Below are positions 6,586-14,939 of a stretch of 41,683 bases of DNA, piece by piece. The number at the start of each line of letters is the position of its first letter. Position 1 is the stretch's first letter. The DNA comes from a virus. The stretch spans positions 1-41,683 of IMG/VR virus record IMGVR_UViG_3300013137_000038. One strand, written 5' to 3'. The position numbers were made by a program, and so were the translations under genes. The notes beneath the pieces were generated by a model, which saw only the letters and a program-made list of their open reading frames with translations, had not been told where the DNA came from and made no database searches.

Positions 6586-8568
6586 ATGACGTTTAAACTT
6601 AATGAAGAATTTATTAATAAGTATAAAAATATAGAGCCAGCATTTGGCTTTAATGGTCTTGGTAAAATAGCTTATTTAAGAACATACAGCAGATTAAAGG
6701 AAGATGGTACAAATGAAGAATGGTATGAAACTATTAGACGTGTAGTCGAAGGTACATACTCTATTCAGAAGGATCATATTCTTAAATACGAATTAGGTTG
6801 GGATGATGACAAAGGTCAGGAATCTGCCCAAGAAATGTATGATAGAATTTTTAACATGAAATTTTTACCACCTGGTAGAGGTTTATATGCTATGGGTTCT
6901 AATATCATAACTGAAAAAGGTTTATATGCAGCTTTAAATAATTGCGCATTTGTATCTACTGAAATTATAAATACAGACTATAGTAAACCGTTTGAATTTA
7001 TGATGGACTTTTCTATGCTTGGTGTAGGTGTAGGTTTCGATGTTAAAGGTGCTGGTAAATTAACCATTTTAAAGCCTTCTAACGAGACTTTAACTTTTGA
7101 CATACCTGATACTAGGGAAGGTTGGGTTCGTTCATTAGGAATGATCTTAGATGCCTTCTTCAAAGGATTTCCAATACCTCAATTTAATTATACTTTGTTA
7201 CGACCTAAAGGTGCCTTAATTCGTACCTTTGGTGGTAAGTCAGCAGGTTCAGAACCTCTACGTAAACTACATACTCAAATCGAACATGTTTTGTCCAAAA
7301 ATATTGGTAATAAATTATCTGCAGAGAATATTGTAGATATTATGAATATGATTGGTGTTTGTGTAGTAGCTGGTAATGTTAGGCGTACTGCTCAAATTGT
7401 ATTTGGTGATGCTACAGATAAAGAGTATCTAAAACTCAAAGATTATCAATGGGATGAAGATACAGAAAGTTATGTAGGTACTAAAATACATAGAGCAGAA
7501 TATGGTTGGGCTTCTAATAACAGTGTATTTGCAACAATAGGTCAAGATTATACTGAAGTTGCTAATCAAACCGCTATTAATGGTGAACCAGGTTATATGT
7601 GGCTTGACAATGCACAAAAGTATAGTCGTATGGATGGTAATGTAGATAACAAAGACCACCGTGCATTAGGTGGTAATCCATGTCTTGAACAATCATTAGA
7701 ATCTTATGAAATGTGTTGTTTAGTAGAAGTATTCCCAACTAAACATGAATCATTTGAAGATTTTAAACGTAGTCTTAAGTTTGCTTATTTATATGCTAAA
7801 ACTGTAACACTTGGTAATACTCACTGGGTTGAAACTAATAGAGTACAATTACGTAACAGACGTATTGGCACATCTATTAGTGGTATAGCCCAATTTATTG
7901 ATAAATACGGAATAGAAAAATTAAAACAATGGCTTGTAGAAGGTTATAAAGTTATACAGAATTATGATGATATTTACAGTGAATGGTTAGCTATACCTAA
8001 AAGTATTAAAACCACTTCAATTAAACCATCAGGTACTGTTTCATTATTAGCAGGTGTAACACCTGGTATGCATTATCCAGAAAGCAATTATTATATAAGG
8101 AGAATTAGAATATCCATAAATTCTGATTTAGTTCCTCATATAGAAAAAGCTGGTTATCATGTAGAACCAGATATTATGGCACCAAATGATACGTTAGTAA
8201 TTGAAATACCTGTTGCAATTGAAAGTGTACGTACTATTAAAGATATAAGTATGTGGGAGCAATTAATGCTTGCTTCATTCTTACAGGAATATTGGTCTGA
8301 CAACCAAGTTTCATGTACAATTAGTTTTAGTAAAAAGGAAAAACTTCAAATACCATTTGCTCTCAATTACTTCCAGTATAAACTGAAGGGTGTAAGTTTC
8401 TTACCTAAAACAGAAAAATATCAATATGCGCAAATGCCATATGAAGAAATAACTAAAGAAAAATATGATGAAATTATTCAGAATATTAAACCTTTGATTA
8501 TTGAAAATGTTTCAGAGAAGAGTACACCAGAAATGTATTGTAATAATGACAGTTGTCAAATTTTATAA
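6586..8568 (+). CDS. nrdJ: Class II (adenosylcobalamin-dependent) ribonucleoside-triphosphate reductase
   Basis: Reduces ribonucleotides to deoxyribonucleotides using a thiyl radical generated with vitamin B12 coenzyme, supplying dNTPs for phage replication. It matches the monomeric Lactobacillus-type enzyme. Counting from ATG 6586: GRGLYAMGS then Cys120 in NNCAF (active-site disulfide partner), NPCLEQ with Cys366 (thiyl) and Glu368, Cys377 or Cys378 (second disulfide partner), PSGTVSLLAGVTPGMHYP (substrate loop) and the C-terminal redox pair Cys652/Cys657 (CNNDSC). All catalytic residues are therefore present. At 660 residues it is shorter than the roughly 740 of the Lactobacillus enzyme. 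A GTG at 6550 is in frame but lies inside the structured leader, so ATG 6586 is preferred. The enzyme depends on host or gut corrinoids and a host thioredoxin-type reductant, since none is encoded nearby. Confidence 0.95.
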   Translation: MTFKLNEEFINKYKNIEPAFGFNGLGKIAYLRTYSRLKEDGTNEEWYETIRRVVEGTYSIQKDHILKYELGWDDDKGQESAQEMYDRIFNMKFLPPGRGLYAMGSNIITEKGLYAALNNCAFVSTEIINTDYSKPFEFMMDFSMLGVGVGFDVKGAGKLTILKPSNETLTFDIPDTREGWVRSLGMILDAFFKGFPIPQFNYTLLRPKGALIRTFGGKSAGSEPLRKLHTQIEHVLSKNIGNKLSAENIVDIMNMIGVCVVAGNVRRTAQIVFGDATDKEYLKLKDYQWDEDTESYVGTKIHRAEYGWASNNSVFATIGQDYTEVANQTAINGEPGYMWLDNAQKYSRMDGNVDNKDHRALGGNPCLEQSLESYEMCCLVEVFPTKHESFEDFKRSLKFAYLYAKTVTLGNTHWVETNRVQLRNRRIGTSISGIAQFIDKYGIEKLKQWLVEGYKVIQNYDDIYSEWLAIPKSIKTTSIKPSGTVSLLAGVTPGMHYPESNYYIRRIRISINSDLVPHIEKAGYHVEPDIMAPNDTLVIEIPVAIESVRTIKDISMWEQLMLASFLQEYWSDNQVSCTISFSKKEKLQIPFALNYFQYKLKGVSFLPKTEKYQYAQMPYEEITKEKYDEIIQNIKPLIIENVSEKSTPEMYCNNDSCQIL

Positions 8569-8571
8569 ATC

Positions 8572-8997
8572 ATGTATATAAATCAAAAAGGAAAAATCAG
8601 AGAAATTAGGAGACTTGCTACAATAGTAGTACGTAAACAAATAGACTTAAGTTTGTTACCATTACGAGTTGTCTCTAAGAAAAAAGAACCCATTTGGAAA
8701 GGTAAACTTGTATCAGAAAATACTGATGAAATAGGAACTCAATCTGGATTAGAACAAATGGGACTATTAAATCCAGTCTCTTTAAAAATTTCTACTTATA
8801 ATACTAATATGAGTATTATAACATCTCTTGGAATTAGATCAAAAGTATCTAAAGCTAAGAAAAGAAGGATTGGTGTTATATATTTAAGAGAATGGAATAA
8901 AAATCACAGAGGTATTAAGGATAACTTAAACTGCAAAGAACGTAGACTAATAAAATTAAACTACAAGTTTGCAAAATCATTTAAGAAATCAGCATAA
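8572..8997 (+). CDS. Hypothetical basic protein, 141 aa
   Basis: Unrecognised. Very rich in Lys and Arg throughout (KAKKRR, KERRLIKLNYKFAKSFKK), which suggests nucleic-acid binding. No zinc or catalytic motif is seen. It begins 3 nt after the RNR stop, so it is probably cotranslated with it. It ends with tandem TAA codons, and the metallophosphoesterase gene follows after 14 nt. Confidence 0.65.
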   Translation: MYINQKGKIREIRRLATIVVRKQIDLSLLPLRVVSKKKEPIWKGKLVSENTDEIGTQSGLEQMGLLNPVSLKISTYNTNMSIITSLGIRSKVSKAKKRRIGVIYLREWNKNHRGIKDNLNCKERRLIKLNYKFAKSFKKSA

Positions 8998-9011
8998 TAA
9001 AGATCAAAAAT

Positions 9012-10001
9012 ATGTCAAAAAAATTAACAAATGATCAAAAAACAATTATTAAACTCAAAGAAGAGCTTGATAAGACAAAGGAAGCAGTTAATATAATAAA
9101 GGCTATAAAAGTTGAAAATATTCAAAATTTAGATGCTTTTACTATAAAAGAAAATAAATCTTTGAAAGAAGAATGTACTGCAATTACTCAATTTGGAGAT
9201 TTACATATTGATGAATCAGTAAAACCAGATATAACAAATGGTTTAAATGAGTTCAATCCAAATATAGCAAAGATACGAACAGAGAAATATTTTGCTAGAT
9301 TAATTTATATACTTATGCTTTATAAACGAGCTGGTATTAAAATAAATAATTTAGTATTACATCTTGTTGGTGACTTTGTATCTGGTTGGATTCACGAAGA
9401 ATTAGTACAAACAAATGTGATTACTCCTATAGAAGGTTGTCTATTAGTAGAGCAACTACTAATAAAAGGTATAAAAACTATAGCAGAATGGTCTGGTTTA
9501 AAAGAAATAGTAACAGTGTGTAGTACTGGTAATCATAGTAGAATTACTAAGAAAAACCAATTTAAGAATACTGCAATTACTTCTTTTGAATGGATTATTT
9601 ATAATCATATTTCAGACTATTTTGCTTCAAATAGTTATACTAATGTGAAATTTATTATATCTGAATCTCCTTATATTTACTATAATATATATGGAAAAGT
9701 AAATAAATTTTCACATGGCAATCATTTTAAATATCAAGGTGGTATAGGCGGAATTGAAGTACCATTAAAAAAATGGACTCATAGAGAACACACTGTTCTA
9801 CCATTTGATATGGCTTGGATTGGTCATTGGCATCAATATGTTTGCGGTGCAAAAGTAAGGGTTAACGGTTCTGTTATTGGGTATAATGAAATGGGACGAG
9901 CCTATGGATTTACACCAGAACCACCACAAATGCAATTTCAATTACTCGATAAGAAAAGAGGATATACATTAAATACTCCTATAATATTAACTGATTGGTA
10001 A
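9012..10001 (+). CDS. Calcineurin-like metallophosphoesterase (putative DNA-processing phosphatase or nuclease)
   Basis: A two-metal phosphoesterase of the fold that includes SbcD/Mre11. The five motifs are in order: GDLH (Asp63, His65), GDF (Asp121), GNHSR (Asn174, His175), SHGNH (His about 235) and GHWH (His272, His274). Residues 1-40 are a lysine-rich helical or coiled extension. The length (329 aa) fits a phage exonuclease-like member with only the catalytic domain. No SbcC-like ATPase partner is encoded next to it. It lies between the RNR and replication genes, which fits DNA repair, but a nucleotide phosphatase role cannot be excluded. Confidence 0.85.
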   Translation: MSKKLTNDQKTIIKLKEELDKTKEAVNIIKAIKVENIQNLDAFTIKENKSLKEECTAITQFGDLHIDESVKPDITNGLNEFNPNIAKIRTEKYFARLIYILMLYKRAGIKINNLVLHLVGDFVSGWIHEELVQTNVITPIEGCLLVEQLLIKGIKTIAEWSGLKEIVTVCSTGNHSRITKKNQFKNTAITSFEWIIYNHISDYFASNSYTNVKFIISESPYIYYNIYGKVNKFSHGNHFKYQGGIGGIEVPLKKWTHREHTVLPFDMAWIGHWHQYVCGAKVRVNGSVIGYNEMGRAYGFTPEPPQMQFQLLDKKRGYTLNTPIILTDW

Positions 10002-10023
10002 GATCAAATAAAAATCATAAAAT

Positions 10024-10233
10024 ATGTCAACAAATAAACAAACTCGTAAGGAAATTATGGAAAATGAAGCTCGTATCAACGAACTTGAAAGAGCTAAACC
10101 ATATTTACAAAAAGAATTCTTTGAAAGACGTAAAACTCAGCTTTTACAACGTAACGAAGATATTCAGGATAAACTTGAAAAGAAAGAATTAGCACCAGAT
10201 ATTCAATATATAATATCTGAATGTAAAGAATAA
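10024..10233 (+). CDS. Small helical protein, 69 aa
   Basis: Unrecognised. Almost entirely charged helix (ENEARINELERAKPYLQKEF and on), likely a coiled coil. It is preferred over the overlapping ORF at 9995-10192 because its start follows the same spacing and A/T-rich leader as the neighbours (22 nt after the previous stop) and its composition matches phage coiled-coil proteins. It is followed by the tRNA-like element. Confidence 0.6.
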   Translation: MSTNKQTRKEIMENEARINELERAKPYLQKEFFERRKTQLLQRNEDIQDKLEKKELAPDIQYIISECKE

Positions 10234-10236
10234 AGA

Positions 10237-10331
10237 TTTTACCAATAACCCACAGTGGTACAGTGGTCAGAAACACCCTGGGTATCTAGTGAAGACCTGG
10301 GGGTATCCGTTCGAGACGGAATGAGGTAAAA
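10237..10331 (+). ncRNA. tRNA-like structured RNA element, not a canonical tRNA
   Basis: TTTTACC (10237-10243) pairs with GGTAAAA (10325-10331), a perfect 7-bp terminal stem 95 nt apart. Near the 3' side a T-arm-like hairpin TCCG-TTCGAGA-CGGA (10306-10320) carries the box-B-like TTCGA. A D-arm-like AGTGGTCAG is at 10262-10270. However, four nucleotides separate the T-arm from the terminal stem, and no good 5-bp anticodon stem forms, so it cannot be a standard tRNA. It may be a degenerate tRNA, a tRNA mimic or an unrelated structured RNA. It lies in a 145-nt gap between two genes. Confidence 0.35.
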
Positions 10332-10378
10332 ATTTTAATACTAAGAGTTGGAGTATAAATATACGTAGAAAATTCAAT

Positions 10379-11659
10379 ATGAGATCATTTACAAAAACAA
10401 GTGTACTCAAAGAACACTTAAAGAAAAAACCATTACGATTCTATTTACCTGGTAATTTGGCTGGTAATTATTATAAACCTAGACGTAAAAAGATATTACA
10501 GCCATATAATATACAAATAGATGTATATCCAAATCATCTTGTATATATTAATCATATAGAATCAAAAGAATTACTAAAGAAACCCAGTCTAGCCAAATAT
10601 TGGTATAAAACTAAAGAAGAAATAGAAAAAAATGTTTTTTGGCAAGCTTTTTTAGAAGACTGGAATTTCTTACTAGGTTTAGATTTAACTAATCCTAAAG
10701 AAGAAGGTACAGACTTCCTATGGTCATATTTAAGAGGATCACTACCATTTGTTAGACATATTGTTAGACATACTATCAAAACCGGTATTAATCCAATTAA
10801 AAATAAAATAAAATATCGTACTCATATCCTTGTTGAACATCCACATCAAAGTAAAGAAGCACTAGTATGTGTAAAAGATTTAGTTACTAAAGATGTAATT
10901 AGATTATCAAAAGGTATTGCAAAAGTTATGGTTGAAGGTAAACCTCATTTACAGTATTGTTCTAAAAAAGAATGGAGACTGTATAAGAATAGTTTAGACC
11001 CTAAACCAAGAATTGAACAAAAAGTGTCTACTTATTGGAATGAAACTCCTGTTAAACAAACAGAAGAACCAAAGCCAGTAGTAACAAGGAAGAGTAAAAT
11101 TGGTACAGAATTTGTAGTTAAAACTAAACGTATATTAAATTCTTATATACCAAATACTGTAGAAAAACCAAGACCTTTATTCTTTAAGGTTGTAGGCGGA
11201 CAAGTAAAATTGTTACCAAAACCTACAAGAAAACCAAAATCCTATCCGTCTTATGATAGGCATGCAAAGAAGCAATATATCACCATTGAACCACCTATTG
11301 AAAATATTAGGTTAGTTAAATGTACAACTAATAAATATAGTAAACTGTGTGAAGAAGGTGATATAAAATTAGAGACAATTACATCCAAACAAGTAATACC
11401 AAAATATGTAAATGTCCCTATATATGGTAAGTCTCCACATAACAAAAATATTCTATTTAAATACAAAAAATTATTTGTAGAAAACGTTGAAGAAGATGTA
11501 ACTTTTTCACGTCCAATTCGTACTATGTACAAGACCATAATAACCAAACAGTATCCTAGAGATCTGTGTGAACGTAGACGAATAATAAAGAAGAATATGG
11601 AGTTGCTTCGACAGCATGAGGAGAAGCAAAAACAAGAAGAAAATAAATCAAAAACGTAA
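10379..11659 (+). CDS. Large basic hypothetical protein, 426 aa
   Basis: Unrecognised. Strongly basic and proline/tyrosine-rich. A more globular first half (residues about 1-190, with aromatic WQAFLEDWNFLLGLDL) is followed by a long low-complexity, probably disordered basic segment (about 200-400) with repeated K-P and R-K-P patterns, then a charged C-terminal helix rich in Glu and Lys. No catalytic motif is visible. The composition suggests binding to DNA, RNA or the ribosome (inference; it lies two genes upstream of bL12). It starts at ATG 10379 after the structured element. Confidence 0.65.
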   Translation: MRSFTKTSVLKEHLKKKPLRFYLPGNLAGNYYKPRRKKILQPYNIQIDVYPNHLVYINHIESKELLKKPSLAKYWYKTKEEIEKNVFWQAFLEDWNFLLGLDLTNPKEEGTDFLWSYLRGSLPFVRHIVRHTIKTGINPIKNKIKYRTHILVEHPHQSKEALVCVKDLVTKDVIRLSKGIAKVMVEGKPHLQYCSKKEWRLYKNSLDPKPRIEQKVSTYWNETPVKQTEEPKPVVTRKSKIGTEFVVKTKRILNSYIPNTVEKPRPLFFKVVGGQVKLLPKPTRKPKSYPSYDRHAKKQYITIEPPIENIRLVKCTTNKYSKLCEEGDIKLETITSKQVIPKYVNVPIYGKSPHNKNILFKYKKLFVENVEEDVTFSRPIRTMYKTIITKQYPRDLCERRRIIKKNMELLRQHEEKQKQEENKSKT

Positions 11660-11672
11660 TAAAAATCAAAAA

Positions 11673-11945
11673 ATGAAAAAGAAATTTAGAATTAATGGAA
11701 CTCTTCCCAATGAAAATGAAGTAGTTCTTGGTTATGTTGAAACTGTTGAAGAAGTAAATGAAATAATAAAGGAATACGTAGAAGTATTTGGAACAATAAC
11801 TTTTAGAATAAAGTTAGTGACTATGCTTTCCTATGAAAAAGGAACCACAATAATTAATCTATTGTGTGCTTTAACAGGACAACCAAAAAGTAATTTTAAT
11901 TCTATGTATAATCAGCAAAACAATCTAAAATCATGGAAAATATAA
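11673..11945 (+). CDS. Hypothetical protein, 90 aa
   Basis: Unrecognised. After a basic start (MKKKF) it has a hydrophobic-acidic alternation (VVLGYVETVEEVNEIIKEYVEVFG), then ITFRIKLVTML, suggesting a small alpha/beta domain. An in-frame ATG at 11616 would add 19 residues but overlaps the upstream gene; ATG 11673 is preceded by the same AAAAATCAAAA leader seen elsewhere in the window. Its 3' end overlaps the bL12 start by 13 nt, so translation is probably coupled. A partner of the bL12 homologue is possible but unproven. Confidence 0.6.
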   Translation: MKKKFRINGTLPNENEVVLGYVETVEEVNEIIKEYVEVFGTITFRIKLVTMLSYEKGTTIINLLCALTGQPKSNFNSMYNQQNNLKSWKI

Positions 11946-12304
11946 GAAAATTAGCAGAACAAATTGACTCTCTTAAACTTGAAGAAGCAAGAGAATTAGT
12001 TAATATCCTTACTAATGATTTTGGATATATTCTTCCAACAATAACCTCAGCAAACAGTATTACAAAGGAAGAAATAAAAGTAGAAGAAAAAAATACTTTT
12101 GATGTTCTTATTACTTCAATAAATGATAAGAAATTACAAATAGTTAAAGCTTACAATAAAATTGTAGATGGTAAACTAATAGAATCAAAAGCAGTTATCG
12201 AATCTCCTTTACCAATTAAGGTAAAGACTGGAATTTCTAAATCTGAAGCTGAACTAATAAAAGAAGAACTTATTATAGCAGGAGCTAGTGTTGAGATTCA
12301 ATAA
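11933..12304 (+). CDS. rplL: Ribosomal protein bL12 (L7/L12) homologue
   Basis: The bacterial stalk protein bL12 recruits translation factors (EF-Tu, EF-G, IF2) to the ribosome. The 123-residue product (about 121 in E. coli) has both parts. The N-terminal dimerisation-like helix pair is residues 1-31 (MENIRKLAEQIDSLKLEEAR, ending NDFGY). A short hinge follows at about 35-50. The C-terminal factor-binding domain is about 51-123: EKNTFDVLITS aligns with EKTEFDVILKA, KKLQIVKAYNK with NKVAVIKAVRG, and SKSEAELIKEELIIAGASVEI with the C-terminal helix and strand. Lys equivalents of K65, K70 and K84 are kept, while R73 and G79 are replaced. The hinge lacks the usual Ala richness. It overlaps the upstream gene by 13 nt and precedes the DNA polymerase. 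It may exchange into host ribosomes; that is inference. Confidence 0.92.
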   Translation: MENIRKLAEQIDSLKLEEARELVNILTNDFGYILPTITSANSITKEEIKVEEKNTFDVLITSINDKKLQIVKAYNKIVDGKLIESKAVIESPLPIKVKTGISKSEAELIKEELIIAGASVEIQ

Positions 12305-12319
12305 AAAAACATAATAAAT

Positions 12320-14179
12320 ATGATATGGATTTATGACATTGAAACCTTTATAAACTTTTTCATAGTCACATTCAAAAATCCAAAATCTCAAGAAATTAAA
12401 AAATTTATCATATTTGAAGATATCAATCAGGGTGAGGGATTAGTAGAATTTATTCTACATAATTCCTCATCTTGGTTTATAGGCTATAATAATGATAATT
12501 ATGATAACCAAATATTAAATTATATATATAAGAATGCATTTGATATATGTACTCAAGATCCTTACATAACAACTGTAAAGATTAATGATTTATCAAATAG
12601 GATTATATATGATAAATTTATAGAATATAAATATAATTTACCATTTAAGTCACTTGATTTGATGAAAGTAGGTAGATATAAAAAATCCTTAAAATTACTT
12701 GGTGTATCATTAAAATGGCATAAATTACAAGATATGCCAATATCACCTAAAGCACTTGTTAATACAGATCAGATAGATATTATCGCAGGATATAATTTAA
12801 ATGATGTATTGATAACTGAAAAACTATATGAACATCTTAAAGATTCTATTAAATTTAGACATGAATTGTCAAAAATTTATGAAATAGATTTATATGATGA
12901 ATCAGATACAGGTATAGCCGACAGACTACTTGAAAAATTTTATTCAGAAGCAACAGGTCTAACTTATAAACAGTTTAAAGACCTTAGAACGGAAAGAAAA
13001 TTTATAAAATTTGATTGGGTTGTTTTCAAAGATATACATTTTGAAACTGAAGAGTTTAATGAATTATTAGAGAAAATACGAGAACACACTTATTATAAAG
13101 ACCAACCTTTCTTTTCTAGAAAAATAACATTTGATGGAATTACTTATAAATTAGGTATAGGTGGTTTACATTCAGAAGATGAACCAGGTTTATTTGAAGC
13201 AGATGATTGTGTCTCAATAATAGACGCTGATATTGGTAGTATGTACCCAACTACAATGATTAATCATAAATGTACACCAGAACATCTTGGATTAAAGTTC
13301 TTAAAGAATTTTAAACAAATTAGAGATGAAAGACTGGTAGAAAAAAGTAGAGGTAATAAAACTAAATCAGAAGGTTTAAAACTATTAATGAATGCTGCCA
13401 TAGGGAAAACCAGAAATAAGTATTCATTTTTGTATGACCCTTTAGTTAATTTACAAATAACTATTAATGGTCAACTTTATATATTGATGCTAATTGAAAG
13501 ATTAGTAAAGACAGGATTTAAAGTTATATCTGCTAATACAGATGGCATTATAACTTTAGTAAATGATGAAGATTTATATAAAGAAATATGTGAACAATGG
13601 GAGAAGGAAACTGATTATTCATTAGAATATACTTATTATAAGAAATATATTAGAAGAGATGTTAATAATTACTTAGCAATAAAAACAGATGGTAAAGTTA
13701 AAGAGAAAGGGGTATTTACTAAAACTATACCTACTCAATTTAATAATGGAACTGATCCACTAAGTAAAGGTTGGGATAAACCTATAATTTCTATAGCATT
13801 GTACGATTACTTTGTTAATAATATACCAATAATAAATACAATAACGGAACATAAAGATATACACAATTTCTGTATCGCAAAAAGGATTGACGATAAATTT
13901 ACAAATGAATTCCATACTATTAAGAATGGAGAATATAACAAAGAAATATTACAGAGATCAGTACGATATTATGTATCTACGAACGGTGGTGTATTACTTA
14001 AAACTTGTGAAGAAGAAGATAAGACAAGTAATTATGAAGTAAACAAAAGAGTTACTATATTTAATGATATAGTAATTGAAGAAGACTTTTCAAAATATAA
14101 TATTGATTATTCATATTATATTAACAATACTCAAAAAATTATAGATCAAATTATTAATCCACAATTAACACTGTTTTAA
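12320..14179 (+). CDS. Family B DNA polymerase with 3'-5' exonuclease
   Basis: The phage replicative polymerase. The N-terminal exonuclease has Exo I YDIETF (Asp6, Glu8), Exo II GYNNDNYDN and an Exo III-like YNLNDV. The polymerase motifs are A, DADIGSMYP (Asp302, Asp304), B, KLLMNAAIGKTRNKYSF (Lys354 onward), and C, SANTDGI (Asp408). At 619 residues it is compact for family B, typical of crAss-like and some other small phage enzymes, and lacks an obvious terminal-protein priming insertion. It starts 15 nt after bL12. The HAD phosphatase gene follows after 22 nt in the same run. Confidence 0.93.
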   Translation: MIWIYDIETFINFFIVTFKNPKSQEIKKFIIFEDINQGEGLVEFILHNSSSWFIGYNNDNYDNQILNYIYKNAFDICTQDPYITTVKINDLSNRIIYDKFIEYKYNLPFKSLDLMKVGRYKKSLKLLGVSLKWHKLQDMPISPKALVNTDQIDIIAGYNLNDVLITEKLYEHLKDSIKFRHELSKIYEIDLYDESDTGIADRLLEKFYSEATGLTYKQFKDLRTERKFIKFDWVVFKDIHFETEEFNELLEKIREHTYYKDQPFFSRKITFDGITYKLGIGGLHSEDEPGLFEADDCVSIIDADIGSMYPTTMINHKCTPEHLGLKFLKNFKQIRDERLVEKSRGNKTKSEGLKLLMNAAIGKTRNKYSFLYDPLVNLQITINGQLYILMLIERLVKTGFKVISANTDGIITLVNDEDLYKEICEQWEKETDYSLEYTYYKKYIRRDVNNYLAIKTDGKVKEKGVFTKTIPTQFNNGTDPLSKGWDKPIISIALYDYFVNNIPIINTITEHKDIHNFCIAKRIDDKFTNEFHTIKNGEYNKEILQRSVRYYVSTNGGVLLKTCEEEDKTSNYEVNKRVTIFNDIVIEEDFSKYNIDYSYYINNTQKIIDQIINPQLTLF

Positions 14180-14201
14180 TAAAAAATATATACCATAACA
14201 G

Positions 14202-14588
14202 ATGAAGAAAGTTAGTTTTGATTTTGATGATACTTTAACATTAAAAAATGTACAAGACTATGCTAAAGATTTAATCAAAAAAGGAATAGAGGTACACGTT
14301 GTTACATCAAGATATGAAGATCCAAAACAATATACCTTTGAATGTAATCATGATGATTTATTTACAATAATAAAAGAAATAGGTATTGATAAAAAAAACG
14401 TTCATTTTACAAATTTTACATTTAAACACAAGTTTTTTAAAAACAATACTGATTTTATATGGCATTTAGATGATAATTATCAAGAAAAGTATGCGATGGG
14501 ATCAAGTGGTTGTAAAACAATATGTGTACTTCATAAAGATGGAGACTATTTTGAAAATAAGTGTGACGAATTATTAAATATAAATTAA
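14202..14588 (+). CDS. HAD-superfamily phosphatase, 128 aa
   Basis: HAD hydrolases use a nucleophilic Asp to remove phosphate. Seen: FDFDDTLT at residues 6-13 (nucleophile Asp7, acid Asp9), TSR about residue 39 (motif II), and HLDDN near residue 88 with the metal-binding Asp pair. There is no cap domain of note, and 128 residues is short for the superfamily. It sits between the DNA polymerase and an unknown gene, so a nucleotide or DNA-end phosphatase is a reasonable guess, but the substrate is not visible. Confidence 0.85.
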   Translation: MKKVSFDFDDTLTLKNVQDYAKDLIKKGIEVHVVTSRYEDPKQYTFECNHDDLFTIIKEIGIDKKNVHFTNFTFKHKFFKNNTDFIWHLDDNYQEKYAMGSSGCKTICVLHKDGDYFENKCDELLNIN

Positions 14589-14589
14589 T

Positions 14590-14886
14590 ATGTTATATTT
14601 ACAATATGAAGATGACTATGACATATTAGATGAAATAGTCCTTGTGCCTAATTGTGCACCATCAAATAAACAACTTAGATTAGCTTTAGATCTAATAGAC
14701 ATAATACAACCTTTATTTAAAGGTTTACCTATTGAAGATAAAGTTGATGCATTAAAAGACGTATTTAAAATAAGTACGACTAAAGAAAAACTACAGAAAT
14801 TAAATAGTCATAAAGACTTATTATATAAGTATGTAGTTACTATCAAAAACAAAAAAATAATAACAAAACGGGTAAGAAAACAATAA
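14590..14886 (+). CDS. Hypothetical protein, 98 aa
   Basis: Unrecognised. An acidic start (YEDDYDILDEI) leads to helical segments (KQLRLALDLIDIIQPLF, DKVDALKDVF) and a basic tail (KKIITKRVRKQ). The ATG is 1 nt after the stop of the HAD gene, so the two are likely translationally coupled. The next gene follows after 53 nt of A/T-rich sequence in which I see nothing. Confidence 0.65.
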   Translation: MLYLQYEDDYDILDEIVLVPNCAPSNKQLRLALDLIDIIQPLFKGLPIEDKVDALKDVFKISTTKEKLQKLNSHKDLLYKYVVTIKNKKIITKRVRKQ

Positions 14887-14939
14887 CAAAATTTTTCATT
14901 CTGTATCAAATATGGCTACCTCATTATAAATAATAAGAA

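Noticed and set aside
9995-10192. Overlapping 65-aa ORF
   Set aside because: It overlaps the better-supported 69-aa gene in another frame and has a biased Lys/Asn composition typical of shadow ORFs.
10237-10331. Canonical tRNA
   Set aside because: A 4-nt insertion separates the T-arm from the terminal stem and no acceptable anticodon stem forms.
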